NCBI GenBank assembly: GCA_030770425.1
Contig: JASJFT010000065.1
Location: 104,829-168,828 of the forward strand
Source: Darksidea phi
Lineage: Eukaryota > Ascomycota > Dothideomycetes > Pleosporales > Lentitheciaceae
Reading direction: 5' to 3'
DNA length: 64,000 bases
Made by a program: the position numbers and the translations under genes. Below, in pieces: positions 1-12,066 of this stretch. Position 1 is the first letter of the stretch. Every line of letters starts with the position of its first letter. The notes under the pieces were generated by a model. It was given only the letters and a program-made list of their open reading frames with translations. It searched no databases and was not told the origin of the DNA.

Positions 1-1563
1 GCGAAGTCCTTGTCGTGCTCCTTGGACGCCCACGCAAAGTCCAGAGCAGAGCCGAAGGCTTGGTTTCGGAGAGCGAGCGCAGTGTAGATGATGTATTCGC
101 CATCACCGCATACAGCTACGAATCGTCCGTTCGGCGAGTGTAGCAGTGACTGCGGATAGATCTCGGTCGATCCCAGATCCTTGATGGGGAGAGTGAGACG
201 TTCAGAATCCTTTAGCTTCTCATTTCCTTTGATCACCGTGGTGAGAATCTCGTTGTGCCTAGCCCAGAGCAGTTTGCCTCCCGAATCCATACTGACTGCC
301 GGCTCCTCGCGACCCATTGAAATAACAACAGCTCCATCGTCGAAACCGAGCGCGACACCATTTTTGCCCTTCTGGTAGGCCACACACCATGCCCGCTCGA
401 GTCCGTAATTCAGTGATTGTTCTAACCGGTACGTCGAGGAGTGCCAGATCTTGATTGTGCCGTCCTCGGATCCGGAAATGATGACTGGGAGTTCGGGGTG
501 ATACACGGCAAAGCTGACATTCGATGTGTGTCCCTCCAATGTAGCAATGAGGGCCTTTGTGGTGTAGTCCCACACCTTGACGGTTCGATCGTCGGATGTT
601 GTGAGGAGGTACGGCTTGTCGGACTGTGGATAGTAGTCGATGAAATTGACGCCCTTGGCTTCATGCGCCTCGAGAGTGAAGTTAGGGGTTGAGCTGCCCA
701 AAGACCATATCTTAACTGTCCTATCGAGACATGCCGAGGCGAATGTATTGGGGTCTTTTGGGTTAATGGCAATGCCCATAACGTAGTGTCCGTGGCCCTC
801 GAATACTTGGACGCCTGCGAGCTGTTAGCGCCGATGCGCCTAGGGAGGCTGTAGTGCGCACATTTCCACGACTTGTCCCAATCCCACAGCTTAATGGTCA
901 TGTCATCCTGTAATTGCGTCAGCTCCGTCTTACGCTCGTGTTCCTGTAGGTACTCACGCTTGCGGTCAAGACGAACGGCTGCGTCGGGTGCACAGCGATC
1001 GCACGAATGTAGTCCGGATGCGCCTCAAATTCCGTGATCTTCTCCGAGGTGTTGTAGTTGTACACTCGCAGTCTAAAGTCGTCCGAGCCTATATTGAGCC
1101 CTGTCAACCTCCTATTCAATAGGTACAAAGCCTGGGTCTCCCACCAGCGACTATCCAGTTTTTCCGCGCAATGAAACGACCTGCTCGTACAGGCACATCG
1201 GTGAGTTCGAACGTCTTAACAATCGATTGCGAAACATAGGACCATATGTGGACGTGACCTGCCCTCATCAGCATGCTCCCTCACTCCATTGCTCTGGCTA
1301 TGCATACCGCTATATAACGTCGTGAGGATCCATGGCTCAGTAGGATGAAAGTCTTCGGAGCTCTTTAGCATGCATCGAGGTGTCTAGCGTCGCGGATCCT
1401 ACCAATTCCTATCCCAAGTTAGTTCATCATCCTTGATATCGTGGGCGCCGCAAGCTCACCTTTGACCCTCTCCGACCGCGCAAAAAGTTGCCTCTATATT
1501 TCATACTATATTAGCCTTGCCTCTGGAATAGGCGTGCTCTCGTACCTTTACGTCCAAACGCAT
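1..1563 (-). CDS. SEC27: Coatomer (COPI) subunit beta-prime, WD40 protein; 5' part, continues past the window start
   Basis: COPI coat subunit acting in Golgi-to-ER retrograde vesicle transport; it binds dilysine-tagged cargo through its WD40 propellers. Seven exons can be joined in frame: 1546-1563 (MRLDVK), 1460-1493 ([11 protein letters not shown]), 1308-1352 ([16 protein letters not shown]), 1145-1258, 958-1088, 862-907 and 1-814. Family landmarks are [77 protein letters not shown] and [19 protein letters not shown], all typical of Sec27/COPB2. Introns are 46-105 nt; the last uses donor GTGCGC. Start chosen because the short first exon MRLDVK precedes [12 protein letters not shown] in this family. 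The C-terminal propeller and alpha-solenoid lie outside the window. Identity is very secure; exon edges are good but read by eye. Confidence 0.95.
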
Positions 1564-2519
1564 TTCGTGGTTAGGCGCGTGTTTCTAGGCGGAGGGGTGA
1601 AGTAGAGAACGTGGCTACTCAAAGCCCGTCCACGAGCGCAGCTTTGCGAGCCTCACGAGCGCACAAAAACGGGAATGGGGTCCGAGGAAAGGAAACAAAA
1701 ATCGCCGCGAAGGCAGAAGCAATTAGACGTGCCGTGCAGTGAACAAGTTGCTGTACCAGTCATGTAAGTCGGCCGTAGTGGGCTCAGTGTTGCCTGCCAA
1801 GACTTTCGGAGGGCTTGAGTGGATCCTGCCCAAACAGGCAGTTTCGAGGTCGGCCATCGAACGCAGACGAATGGGGGGTGACGCAGAGTGAAATTGTGAA
1901 ATTCACCCGCCTTCGCTAGCTCAAGACCGCAGTCCGTCGCTGCATGTTCATCTCAAGATCTCGAGTTGAGTTTCCGAGAAGGAGTAAGGCACCGCACCAA
2001 CTCATTGCAGACATGACAGCAGTATAGCAAAGGTCATGATGTTTAACTTTTCTTCGTCTCCTCTACTATATACTAGGACCTCCCCACAAGCAAATCGGCC
2101 CACGACAATATCCGCTCTCGTCAAATGCTCATCAAATGCACGTCTTCCACAGCCGCATCCATAAACACCCACGATCGGAAGAGAAATAAAGCCTAGCATG
2201 ACCGCAAAGGCAGGTATCTAAGAACTAAAAATACTAGGAAAGGATCCAAGACATGGAGAGACACTAAAACATGTAAAATATAAGGTCCTTGAAGGAGAGT
2301 GTCGAACATTAGAAATGTGGGCTGCGATGACCTCCAAGCCAGCTTAGACAAGCGTGGTTGGTTAGCTCGCGAGGACTGAAAATCGGGAGGTAATTACACG
2401 TGGCAGGGACGACGAGCATCCTCGCATGTCGTAGAGCAGTATGCGTTAACATCTCGCTCAAGATATGATACAGTGACACGTAAAGTCGTGTATGGGGCGA
2501 CGATTCCTGGGCGGCCACC
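1564..2519. other. Intergenic: SEC27 promoter and MSB2 3' flank
   Basis: Both neighbours are on the minus strand, so this stretch should hold the SEC27 promoter (near 1564-1900) and the MSB2 3' UTR/terminator (near 2200-2519). No coding segment with family motifs is visible. Confidence 0.6.
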
Positions 2520-5500
2520 TCAGTTCCAGCCAAGAGAGTTCTCCGCCATGACTGGAGCGGAAATCTGCTGGGTCCGTACACTGCGGCCGTTGCTGCTGCT
2601 GCTTCCTCGGCTACCGCGACTGCCGGGCAACCCAGGTGTCAAGCGTCCATTGCGAGCACCAGACATCCAGGCATTGCCACCCAGGCCGCCTACAGAGCCA
2701 TAGGTGTATCGGCTGCTACTTGGAATGGAGCTGGACCGTTTGTGCGACATCTTCTTCTTCCGGTACCTGCGCGCGACGAAGAACATGGCGGCACCATATG
2801 CGAATGCACCGATAACAGCACCGGTAGCGATACCGACACTGGTTCCATTGATAGGTCGGCTAGCACCCATGTCACCGCCCAATGCGCCGCCTTGGGCAGG
2901 CCCATTGGTGGCAGTGGCTGCCGGGTCGTTCACGTTATACGAGTTGCCAATCTTGTGGGAATTGTACTCTGAGAATGTAGTAGGGTCCACCAGCGAGGTG
3001 AGTGTATTGACTGTTTCGTTCTTGTTGTTGTAGAACGTGCTGGCTGGTTGACTCACTGCATTCGCCAGAGTGTCGTTGAGAGGGCGAGGGATCATGAACA
3101 CGGCCAGGGTCTGTCCCCAACCAAGCTTGTTCCATGTATCCGCAGATGTCAAGCCATAATTGACAACGTCTGCCTCTTTCAGTTGGAGCGTATCAGCAAT
3201 AGCCATCTTCAAATATAGGAAGATTTGGTTGCCGCCGTCGTTTTCGGCTACGAATTTGTAGTTGAGGCCTCTCCGGAATCCAATCTGGCCTAGGAACATG
3301 TCCTCGGGTACAGATGTCGGCATACCCCCAGGGGGCTCAATCCATGCTGCCAATTCGGAAGGGACCGCAGTCACCGATGCCGTTGTCGCTGACGAGGGTT
3401 GGACGATGATGCTTGTGCCAACATCGTACGAGGTCTTGCTGTCAGTCCCTGTCGGCAAGATGGAATGAGGGGGTCCCGTTGGCGACGGAGGCGGCGTGAA
3501 TGGAATCTCAATTGAAGTACTTGGCTCAACAGTGGTGCTGATCGGCTGTTCCGTAGGCGTCGCAGGGACAGTGGCATTCGCAAGAGTGGTCGGGAGACTC
3601 TGGGAACTGGACACGTCCGACGTGGGAACTACACTGGTTGTATCGGGAGATTCTGATGTTGGGATTGCAGTCTCTGTTTCTGAGGTGATAGAGCTGCCAT
3701 CGCCGGTTGAAGTGGTGACGCCAGTTCCACTCGGAGTACCAGCTGTCGGAGTGATGCCAGAAACCGTGTCAGAAGGTGACGTAGGCGTACCTGTGGGGAT
3801 GTTTGTGGTGGGATCTGTGGTGTCCGACGTAGGAATGGGGATGGTGCTACTCGGTGTGGAAATGGGGATGCTGGCATCCGTAGTTGGCCCCGTTATTCCG
3901 GTAGGAATTCCTGTCGGAGTGGGGATGGTGGCGTCTGTGGTTGGTACTGTTATTCCAGTGGTGATTCCCGTCGGAGTTGGAAGCGTGTTGTCCGAGGTTG
4001 GAATGGTGGGGGTAGGGAGAACAGTAGTGACATCTGTGGGAGGTGCAGTGCCAGTAGGCAATGAGATGGTAGGAATGTTCGTGAGAGAAGTCGGGATAAC
4101 AGTGGATAGATCCGGCAGAGATGTTGGCAATACGTCAGAGGTGGGAATCAAAACAGTACTCGGCAGTTCAGAGGGAAGCGTAGCGGAGGGGATAGTGAGG
4201 GTAGGCGCCGTCGGCCCAGTTACTGAATCCGTGATACCAGTTGGGGGCAAGGTCACAGTCGGTAGCGCTGAAGTCACGTCCGAGGCGACAGAGGAGACGT
4301 CTGAGATTACAGATGATACAGCAGAAGAAACTCCCGGCAGGAGCTCAGTGGTCTCCGAAGTTGGGATTGCCGTTGGATCAACAGTTGGGCTTGCACCAGA
4401 CTCGTTCGTGGTAGGCGCCGTCTCGGTTCCTAAAGCTGTCGTGATTCCCACTACGATTCCACTGGAGGGAAGCGTGACAAGAGGAGACTGGGTCGGCAAG
4501 CCTTCGGTTACATCCGTGCCGGACGGCAGCGCAATAGAAGTTGGTAGACCACCCGTCGAACCAGGGACAATGAATGGTCCTTGGAACGCTGTTGAATCGC
4601 CAGATGTCGTGGGCTCTTCGACAACGGCAGTAGAAGGGTTGGGCGAGACAATTGACGGGGGCACTTCACCAGTCGGAGCTACTCCCGAGCTAGGAGCCGT
4701 TGTGGGCAACACAACGGTTGCGGGAAGCTCGCCTGTGGAAACACCTACCGACGGCTCTGAAGTCGACACGATGAATGGGGGAATCACGCCACCCGTCGAG
4801 GCTGGGGTCTCGCTTGTTGTTGTTGGCGCAGAAGACGGGACAACTGTATCGGGAATACCGCCAGTGCTACCAACAGGCGGGGCTTCGGTCGGCTCCTTCA
4901 CGCTTGTTGTCGCAGACGGTGGGATGATGGTATCTGGAAGACCACCAGTGCTGCCAACAGGCGGGATTTCAACCGGTTCGTTGACGCTTGTTGTCGGCGC
5001 AGGCGGGATGATGGTATCTGGAAGACCACCAGTGCTGCCAACAGGCGGGGCTTCGGTCGGCTCCTTCACGCTTGTTGTCGCAGACGGTGGGATGATGGTA
5101 TCTGGAAGACCACCAGTGCTGCCAACAGGCGGGATTTCAATCGGTTCGTTGACGCTTGTTGTCGGCGCAGGCGGGATGATGGTATCCGGAAGGCCACCAG
5201 TACTGCCAACGGGCGGGACTTCAATTGGCGCCTTCACACTTGTTGTCGTCGCGGAGGGCGGGATAATCGTGTCTGGGAGGCCGCCAGTGCTGCCAACATC
5301 TGGAACGCCGGTCTTATCGGTCACGCTCGTTGTTGTGGGGAGAGTGGGGACCACGATTGTATCTGGGATGCCACCAGTGCTGCCAATCGACGGGACGTTG
5401 GTCGGTTGCACCACAGTGGGTGGTTCAACGTTGGTTGAGGGAAGAACAATCGTGTCTGGGATACCCCCGGTGGTTCCTTTGTTTGGTACATTCGTCTCAG

Positions 5501-6236
5501 CCGGTTCGGTTTCGACTATCGTGGTAGGCAAGACGACGGTGTCTGGAAGACCTCCAGTAGAAGCAACGCTCGTCCCCTGAACGTCAGTGGACGGCTTTGT
5601 AGCAGGCTCGGTCGTTGAGGTAGTGGGCAGGACGATAGTGTCCGGTATCTCTCCAGTCGGCGCGACCACTGTGGTTTGGACGGTTGAAGTTGTTTGAGCA
5701 GTGGTGGGCTGAACGGGGGATTCTGGCAGACCGTCCGTTGAGCCAACCACTTCGCTGGTCGATGTTGTATCTGTAGATGGGGCCGGGGGCGCCGGAGGAG
5801 GTTGCAAGCTTGTTGTCACAGTCGTGAACGTGGGGTCTAGAACATTCCCAGTACCGGTAGTGGGGAGCTCTGATATCGGGACGGGTTTGGGTCCTAGATC
5901 ATCCTCTGTTGTTGTGCCTGCTACATTGGTGGTGTCTTTTGAGCTTGGCTGGAACAACGACGAGAAAAACCACGATGTATCTCCCTCCGACTGCCGCAAT
6001 TCCAGGCTGGATGTGCTTGTCGAGGTTTCACTTGATGTTGTCGATGTCGTCGCCTCGGTCGACGAGTTGGTCACAATCTGGCGCTTGACGTGCCGCGGGA
6101 AGTAGTACTTTGGACGCATTGCGGTCTGTTGCGGCCCCGGTGCTGGTAGGGCATCCGCAGTCGTCAGCATCGGTCCAGAGCCAGACATGCTGGCGAGGAA
6201 AAGGGCCGCAGCCCATATCGTCGTAGATCGCGGCAT
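2520..6236 (-). CDS. MSB2: MSB2-like signalling mucin (osmosensor/polarity receptor)
   Basis: Single-exon gene, 1238 aa, encoding a plasma-membrane mucin that feeds Cdc42/MAPK signalling (filamentous growth, appressorium formation, HOG branch). Residues 1-30 look like a signal peptide (MPRSTTIWAAALFLASMSG). About residues 55-910 are Ser/Thr/Pro-rich, expected to be O-glycosylated, with tandem repeats around GSTGGLPDTIIPP. A conserved extracellular block near residues 940-1090 (IEPPGGMPTSVPEDMFLGQI, WNKLGWGQTLAVFMIPRP) matches the MSB2 homology region. It is followed by one membrane segment (GIATGAVIGAFAYGAAMFFV, about 1110-1132), a basic stop-transfer RRYRKKK, and a short Ser/Gly-rich cytoplasmic tail. 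This layout is characteristic of filamentous-fungal MSB2. A long open frame on the opposite strand is a by-product of the repeats. Confidence 0.92.
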   Translation of the reverse strand: MPRSTTIWAAALFLASMSGSGPMLTTADALPAPGPQQTAMRPKYYFPRHVKRQIVTNSSTEATTSTTSSETSTSTSSLELRQSEGDTSWFFSSLFQPSSKDTTNVAGTTTEDDLGPKPVPISELPTTGTGNVLDPTFTTVTTSLQPPPAPPAPSTDTTSTSEVVGSTDGLPESPVQPTTAQTTSTVQTTVVAPTGEIPDTIVLPTTSTTEPATKPSTDVQGTSVASTGGLPDTVVLPTTIVETEPAETNVPNKGTTGGIPDTIVLPSTNVEPPTVVQPTNVPSIGSTGGIPDTIVVPTLPTTTSVTDKTGVPDVGSTGGLPDTIIPPSATTTSVKAPIEVPPVGSTGGLPDTIIPPAPTTSVNEPIEIPPVGSTGGLPDTIIPPSATTSVKEPTEAPPVGSTGGLPDTIIPPAPTTSVNEPVEIPPVGSTGGLPDTIIPPSATTSVKEPTEAPPVGSTGGIPDTVVPSSAPTTTSETPASTGGVIPPFIVSTSEPSVGVSTGELPATVVLPTTAPSSGVAPTGEVPPSIVSPNPSTAVVEEPTTSGDSTAFQGPFIVPGSTGGLPTSIALPSGTDVTEGLPTQSPLVTLPSSGIVVGITTALGTETAPTTNESGASPTVDPTAIPTSETTELLPGVSSAVSSVISDVSSVASDVTSALPTVTLPPTGITDSVTGPTAPTLTIPSATLPSELPSTVLIPTSDVLPTSLPDLSTVIPTSLTNIPTISLPTGTAPPTDVTTVLPTPTIPTSDNTLPTPTGITTGITVPTTDATIPTPTGIPTGITGPTTDASIPISTPSSTIPIPTSDTTDPTTNIPTGTPTSPSDTVSGITPTAGTPSGTGVTTSTGDGSSITSETETAIPTSESPDTTSVVPTSDVSSSQSLPTTLANATVPATPTEQPISTTVEPSTSIEIPFTPPPSPTGPPHSILPTGTDSKTSYDVGTSIIVQPSSATTASVTAVPSELAAWIEPPGGMPTSVPEDMFLGQIGFRRGLNYKFVAENDGGNQIFLYLKMAIADTLQLKEADVVNYGLTSADTWNKLGWGQTLAVFMIPRPLNDTLANAVSQPASTFYNNKNETVNTLTSLVDPTTFSEYNSHKIGNSYNVNDPAATATNGPAQGGALGGDMGASRPINGTSVGIATGAVIGAFAYGAAMFFVARRYRKKKMSHKRSSSIPSSSRYTYGSVGGLGGNAWMSGARNGRLTPGLPGSRGSRGSSSSNGRSVRTQQISAPVMAENSLGWN
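4860..5300 (-). repeat. In-frame higher-order tandem repeat inside MSB2
   Basis: About 28-residue units each begin VGSTGG(L/I)PDTI. Two unit types alternate, one ending SATTSVKEPTEAPP and one ending APTTSVNEP(I/V)EIPP, so the larger unit is about 56 residues (about 168 bp) and occurs more than twice with near-identical DNA. This is consistent with recent unequal exchange. Confidence 0.85.
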
Positions 6237-9200
6237 GTTATTATTATCTACAATTGCTAATTCGTAATGGTTCCCGGGGTATCGAAGCCAAGGTCAGAAG
6301 CTGAGATTCTGGGCGCGTTAGGAGAAGTGCAATCTAGGCAGGAGGCACGTACTGTCAGGGTATAGGTTCAAACGAGTGTACTTGACGTGGTCAAGGCAAT
6401 AAAGTAATGAGTGGACCTGCACACGGCGGATTAGCTGGCCGCTCCGTGCGGGACATTCGTCGGGAAAACGCACTAGGCTGTCGAGCAGCTAGAAGATACC
6501 GGTGCTCCGGGTAATGCAGATGCAGCGTCGTTGCAAGAAGGATAAGAGTCGAGCGGACCTATGCCGTCATGTTGCGAGACGACGTTTCGGATTTCGCGAG
6601 GCAAACGTTCGCCAAACCCAAGATGGCGGGCTGTAGCGCGATCTGGACAGGTACCCGACACACACGCCTAGCTCTCAACAGATGCGTGTCGCAACAAAGA
6701 CGTGCGCGGTGGCTGTCGCGCTTAAAGAAGTTGTTCCTGGCCTGCGATGGCAACAAGCGCGCACAGCGGGCGTGGCTGACGGCGGAGGCTTTGTTCCTGA
6801 GCGGCGGGTCGGGACGTGGCGGTCGTGGTGCGGGCAGGCGGGGAACGAGCGACTCAAGGGGAGCACGCTGCACGATGGGAAAGACGAGGAGGTTCGCGGC
6901 CGAAGGAGTGTGTGCCCGGGGGCGTCGTGGCGGGTCGTAAAGGAGGGCGGGCGGGAGGAGATACTGCGACGGCGGCGAATTGCACACAACACACGGCCGT
7001 GCTGTATGCGTTCCCGGTCGAGAATTGTCGAGAGAGATGGGGTGGGAGGAGGGCGCTGGCGAGGCGGAGCGGTGGTGAAGGAGGAAGAGCGTCTTACTCT
7101 ACGACGGCGAGCAACGCCCAGGCCGGGCGGGAGAGGTTCGCCAAATGAGCAGCAGGGGGCACAAGAGGGCAGCGACTCGTGCCTGGCGGGCGTCGCGCTC
7201 GATCGGGCGCCCTAGCCGGCCCACGCACTGAAAAGGAGATGTCGGTGCGCGGCGAATCAATAGCGGCAAAATCGGAATAGCAGGACGCAGCAAGCGCAGA
7301 GATGGCCCGCAAAACAACGGATGGCGATGGCGATGCAGAGATGGCGACGCAGAGAGGGCGACGGGGCAGCGGTGTGTTCTGTCGCGCCCCTGTGTGCGAT
7401 GGCCGTCCTTTTGCCGTGCACCGTCAATCACCACCTGCTCACAGCCTGCCGGCTCGCAGCTCAATGTTGTTTCGCAGGCTAGGCTGTGTCTTCAAACAGC
7501 CAGGCCGGGGGGAGCCCTGGCCGCAATATCAATATCGCCGGCAGGCGAGAGCAACGGCAGCAGGCCTCCTCGCCCGCCGCCGCCGCCGATGCTCATCGAC
7601 GCGCACAACGTCGCGGCCTGTGTTCCTCGATGGACGAGAGCATCGTGCCAACGCGCGCTTGCCTGTGCTCACGGCCTGCGATGCGTCCAGTCTGGCAGGC
7701 GCGGGCGGCCGGTTGGTGTTGCGCCGGTCGTCCCTGCCCCGCCGGCCCTCCCCTGCCGTTCATTCCGGGAAGGCGCCGTGCTCCATCCCGTGCAGCCTCC
7801 CCTCCCCTCCCATCCCATCCCATCCCCCCACATGCACTCTCGCCGGCTGCCGCCCTATATTCTTTGATTGCCCTGGCCTCTCAGCCCCGCTGCAATTCAC
7901 CCGCAGCCTCTCAGTGGCCCTCCAACGGCCGTCCAGTGCTGCTCGCCCTGCTGCGCACCTGTCCCGTGGCAGGCTGACAACCGCTTTATTGACCTGCAGC
8001 CACCAATCCTCGTCGCTCCCGCTCCACGAGCCACCCTGTACTGCCGGAGCCCGGGAGAATTCGACCAGCACGCTGTGACGAGCTAACGCTCCTCAATAGT
8101 TCGTGCATCTATCGATTCCTGTCGCATGCGTCGTCTATTTTCATAAGGCGACACTTGCTGCGACACCGACCCCTAGGTTCAACGCTTGTGCTTCAGGAAC
8201 CGAGACGTTGCTAGAATCGCCCGTCTGTGTCGCAGCGAGCGCCAGTCTTGGACGCTTCTGCGCACCTTGTACTCGACCGCTCCCTTTGCTCATCTGCCCA
8301 CTTACCCATCAAAGCTCCGTTCCACAATTCTCAGCGCGGAAACAAAAGTCCGGCTTTGTTTCACGACCGCTCCTCATTTGAACGCCTTCACGTTTCATAT
8401 GGTTGCCCCGGGAGTATTGTCCTCTCAGCGTGGTCCAGACATGGCCAGGAGACTCCAAGATTGCCATTGCTCTGCGCCTCTGTGGCGCTCGACCATGGAT
8501 CCTATGCAAGATCCACGTACTACATGGGCAGTGGAGATGGCTGCGATAGGTGGGAAGGGATTTTTTCTAGACGATTTTGACACCCCAGTCTTCTCCGTCT
8601 GTCAACGCCTTCATAGTCGTTTGTGACTGTGGCTTTTCATTATCAACTCATATTATTCGACAGACCATCTTGGTATAGGCCTCTCTGCAAGCACGTCTCT
8701 CAACTACTCGTTGCACTCGGTAGTGGTAGACGTTTATTCGAGCGCTTCCACGATTCAAAGTATGTCCGCCAAAAGCGGACTCCGCATGTCGACATCCGTT
8801 AGGCACTCATAGCATACTCAGAATCCGTCAATGAGAACCACGACGGCGATGGCTAGACATTTGGGAGTTAATGGCGGCCGATGTTTCGTTTCCACCTGTC
8901 GTCGGCACGCTTCGCGGTACCTAAGACCAACCTTGGAGTCATCACAGGACAGTGTATTTGCATTACATTTCGCGAGTTCTACGCAACCATCCACCCTGCC
9001 ATAGATGTAAACGTTCCGTCTCTACAAGCATGGTCATCGCAAGAAAGCTTGTAGTGAGGTCCGCTTTGACTCGAAACATCCATAGCATGAACGTTTCAAA
9101 ACACAGTCAATCTACAGCAAACACCTACCATACGGCGCGATTCTATACCATCCGCCGCTCCCACTCCTAAGTCCGCAGTGAGTTGGTCTCAGGTCGCTCC

Positions 9201-11840
9201 AATGCTTATCCTCTCCCTCATCGCTCCTATCCTGCATCTCCGCCAGTTGCTTCTTTACCGCAGCACTTGTCACCTCACTCCTGCCCCTCTTCTGCTTTCC
9301 CGAATGTTTCGTTTGGCTAGGTCTGCATTAACTACAATCCCAGCTACCGTCCCACTACCGCGAAACATGATCCACTCTGGCCGTTCATGCGCTGTGCAGA
9401 TCTTCGAGGCCGCTGTTCAGAGCTTGGCTAACGTGGAGAAAGTGACCACGCATTGGAGATGCCGGTGTGATTAAACCAGCGGCCCCGATATTAGTTACGG
9501 TTCGTTACACAAACACAGAAGTGGGCTTGGGACCATAAGGAGTCAGCATCTGACTGTCGTGATGTTGTACGCTACGCGAAAAATGACCCGTGGGTTTTTC
9601 GCAGCACGTCGCTCGGGCACCCAAGCGCAAAAGAGACCATTCACAGGAGACCACGGTTCTAGAAGGCCGAAGCATTTGCTGATGAGCCGTAGGGCTCAGA
9701 TTCGCTCCAAGTTCTCACTCCCAAGCTTCCGAGAGTGCCCCATTTCTAATCTCGCTTTTCCACTCTCGTGCCAATCGTACTTTGCGCAAATCGATTCAAC
9801 AGGCACGATTTCTCGCCCACACGTTATGATAAACCACGCCGCAGCGCTTCGCCGCGTTGGTGGCCCTCATTTCTCACCAATCACATGGCCTCACCACTTG
9901 AATAAATTGTTGGGGCAGCGAGTTATATCGCAATACGGAGGCTGACGTGAGCCTAACTGTGTGTACCGAGATACCACACGTGTATGATCCCATAACCAAC
10001 GACCGACAGCCGGGGCCACGTAAGCGTCATTGTCAGATAGGGTAGGCGGAAGGATGCCTCGGGCGTAGAATTAAAGTGTGTACGGGTGGTTAATTAAAGG
10101 AACGTTTGTTGGGTCTGCTGGCTCCCGGGATCAGGGATCGCTATGGATGCTTCGAGTGGTGAGAATTATTCGTGAGAATATTAGGTGTTGTTGCTGATGA
10201 TGAGAGAGATTATTGAATCATTTCGGTGCTATGGAAGGTATTAGGATTAGGAAGTCTGGTGGGTGTGGATTTGTAGTTGCTGCCGGATCATGCAGTGCTG
10301 ACGGTTCTTCTGAAGTGCTTGTAGGCTGTGCACGAATATTTAGAGAAACAATACTTGAAGAGGCATGACGTTAAGATATTTGGATCTTGGTAGGCATCTC
10401 ACGTGCCCCATATGACTCGAGCCGGAAGCACCACTTAGGGCGCGACCTTCATCCCAGCGCTACGTACGTCGAACGTACACTTTTCCCTATTCACTTTCTC
10501 TGCCATGTCCACATTAAAGAAAAATTTCCATGCGTCTACACAGCCCGTGCCCAGCTTACGCATCCATTCTGCAGATCCCGTCTTGCACCTCTCACAACCA
10601 CGCACGTGCATGCATCTGCATACATCTACATATCTGCATGCGTCGTCAAACACCTAACACTTACCCTATCCGTCATCTCACAGCTGCTGTGCTTTATTTG
10701 AAGAGACAAGTGACCGACCCGGAGACCCGGCCGCTTTCCGCGTCTTCAAACACCGAAGTCCGCATCAAGCCCGTCGCTCACGATCGCCCTCCGGTCTCCA
10801 CCCATGCCGCCGCGGAGCGGAATATCACCACGCGCTTAGTGCTTCTCCGGGTAGGTGCCACACGAGAGATAAATTCCCTACCGATCTTTTTTCATCGGTA
10901 TCCCCGCTTTGCATATCTTTCTCCAATTGGCAAAATGAGTCTCCGACGTATGCATCGGACTTTTGCGGTTTGAAACGCGAGTTGGGTGTTTCCGCTGCAA
11001 GTCATGCCGTGCACGGTGGGATTTGTTAGGGTTGCGACGAGCTTTGCGGAGCCGAGTTTGCGGGTTTGTAAATTCGTGGGAGCGGGTTCTTGGGTAGGGG
11101 ATAGGGAGCGGAGTTTTGGTGTGGAGAGTCGAAGAGGTTTGGGGGGGACGTAGTGGTTTCTGGACGGAGGAGGCTAGGATGAGTTACCAGTGTTGAAAGT
11201 GTAGTGCTTAGTGACGTCTAATACCACTCTAGCCATTCGATCCTGTGGGAGCTCGACGAATGGCAGGATGTTCAGCTGCAAGGGGTTTAGCATGTTAATT
11301 GCAGGGTCTCCTGCTGTTCCACCGCATTCCTCACTATGGTAGGCTGTTCGTTTTGGGGTTCAACGGCGCAAGGCTTCTTCGGTGGTGGTTCTTCGTGGGC
11401 GTAGTGGCGGTACCAAGTCGGTAAAGCTCATCTCATCCCAAGGTGATTTGACATGTGTATCGTTTCAGTTTCTATTGTGGATTGCTAGAAGGACAAACAG
11501 CAGTACACGGTATAAATCTCACGCGGTAGCAATGGGGATGTACGCCCACACTACATGCATGACGAGAACGACGAGGTTCAGTATTGCTAGTCGTGAGTGA
11601 ATAAGGACTTGACATCGGCCGAGGTGGAAGTTCGAAGTGAGAAATAAGAGCTTCAGTATATATTGTTGTAAACTAGAAGTGGGTCTGCTTTTTTAATTTC
11701 AATGGTAGCAAGGCATGTTCTCAGGCAGGATTTATACCGCCAGATTAGAGCCCGATCTTAGCGGAGACGCTTCTTGACAAGGAGCCTGCAGAGCTATGTC
11801 ACTGGTGAGACTCTACAGAGTTATGCTTATTGAGTTCACT

Positions 11841-11842
<2 letters not shown>
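6237..11842. other. Gene-poor 5.6 kb stretch upstream of MSB2
   Basis: Near 6237-6600 lies the MSB2 promoter. 6,560-8,090 is GC-rich with overlapping random open frames on both strands. From about 7,400 to 10,950 the plus strand is pyrimidine-rich (CCTCCCCTCCCATCCCATCC near 7,800); from about 10,980 to 11,600 it becomes G/T-rich. None of the open frames shows a domain, conserved motif or convincing exon chain. It may hold long untranslated leaders, a non-coding transcript or a decayed gene; I see no supportable CDS. Confidence 0.5.
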
Positions 11843-11884
<42 letters not shown>

Positions 11885-12031
11885 AAATAAAAACCGGACA
11901 AAGGTTTGGGGTTTTTTGAGGCTCAAAAATTTTTTTACAAAACGGGTTNNNNNNNNNNGTTTTTGTAATCTCGCGTGCCCTTGTTTTTCCCTTTTTTTTT
12001 TTTTAAATATTTTTTTTTTTTTTTTTTTTTT

Positions 12032-12065
<34 letters not shown>
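11843..12065. other. Low-complexity assembly gap (poly-T with 10 N)
   Basis: Long T runs at 11,845-11,877 and about 12,009-12,065 flank ten undetermined bases (11,949-11,958) and homopolymer-rich sequence of doubtful quality. The true length and content here are unknown. Confidence 0.9.

Positions 12066-12066
<1 letters not shown>

Noticed and set aside
3496..5580. 694-codon plus-strand open frame
   Set aside because: It is exactly antisense to the MSB2 repeat region; its Val/Gly-rich composition is the complement of Thr/Pro codons, and there are no independent motifs.
6569..8086. Several overlapping plus- and minus-strand open frames up to 258 codons
   Set aside because: They occur because the stretch is GC-rich and poor in stops; Arg/Pro/Ala-rich with no domains, and frames on both strands are equally long.
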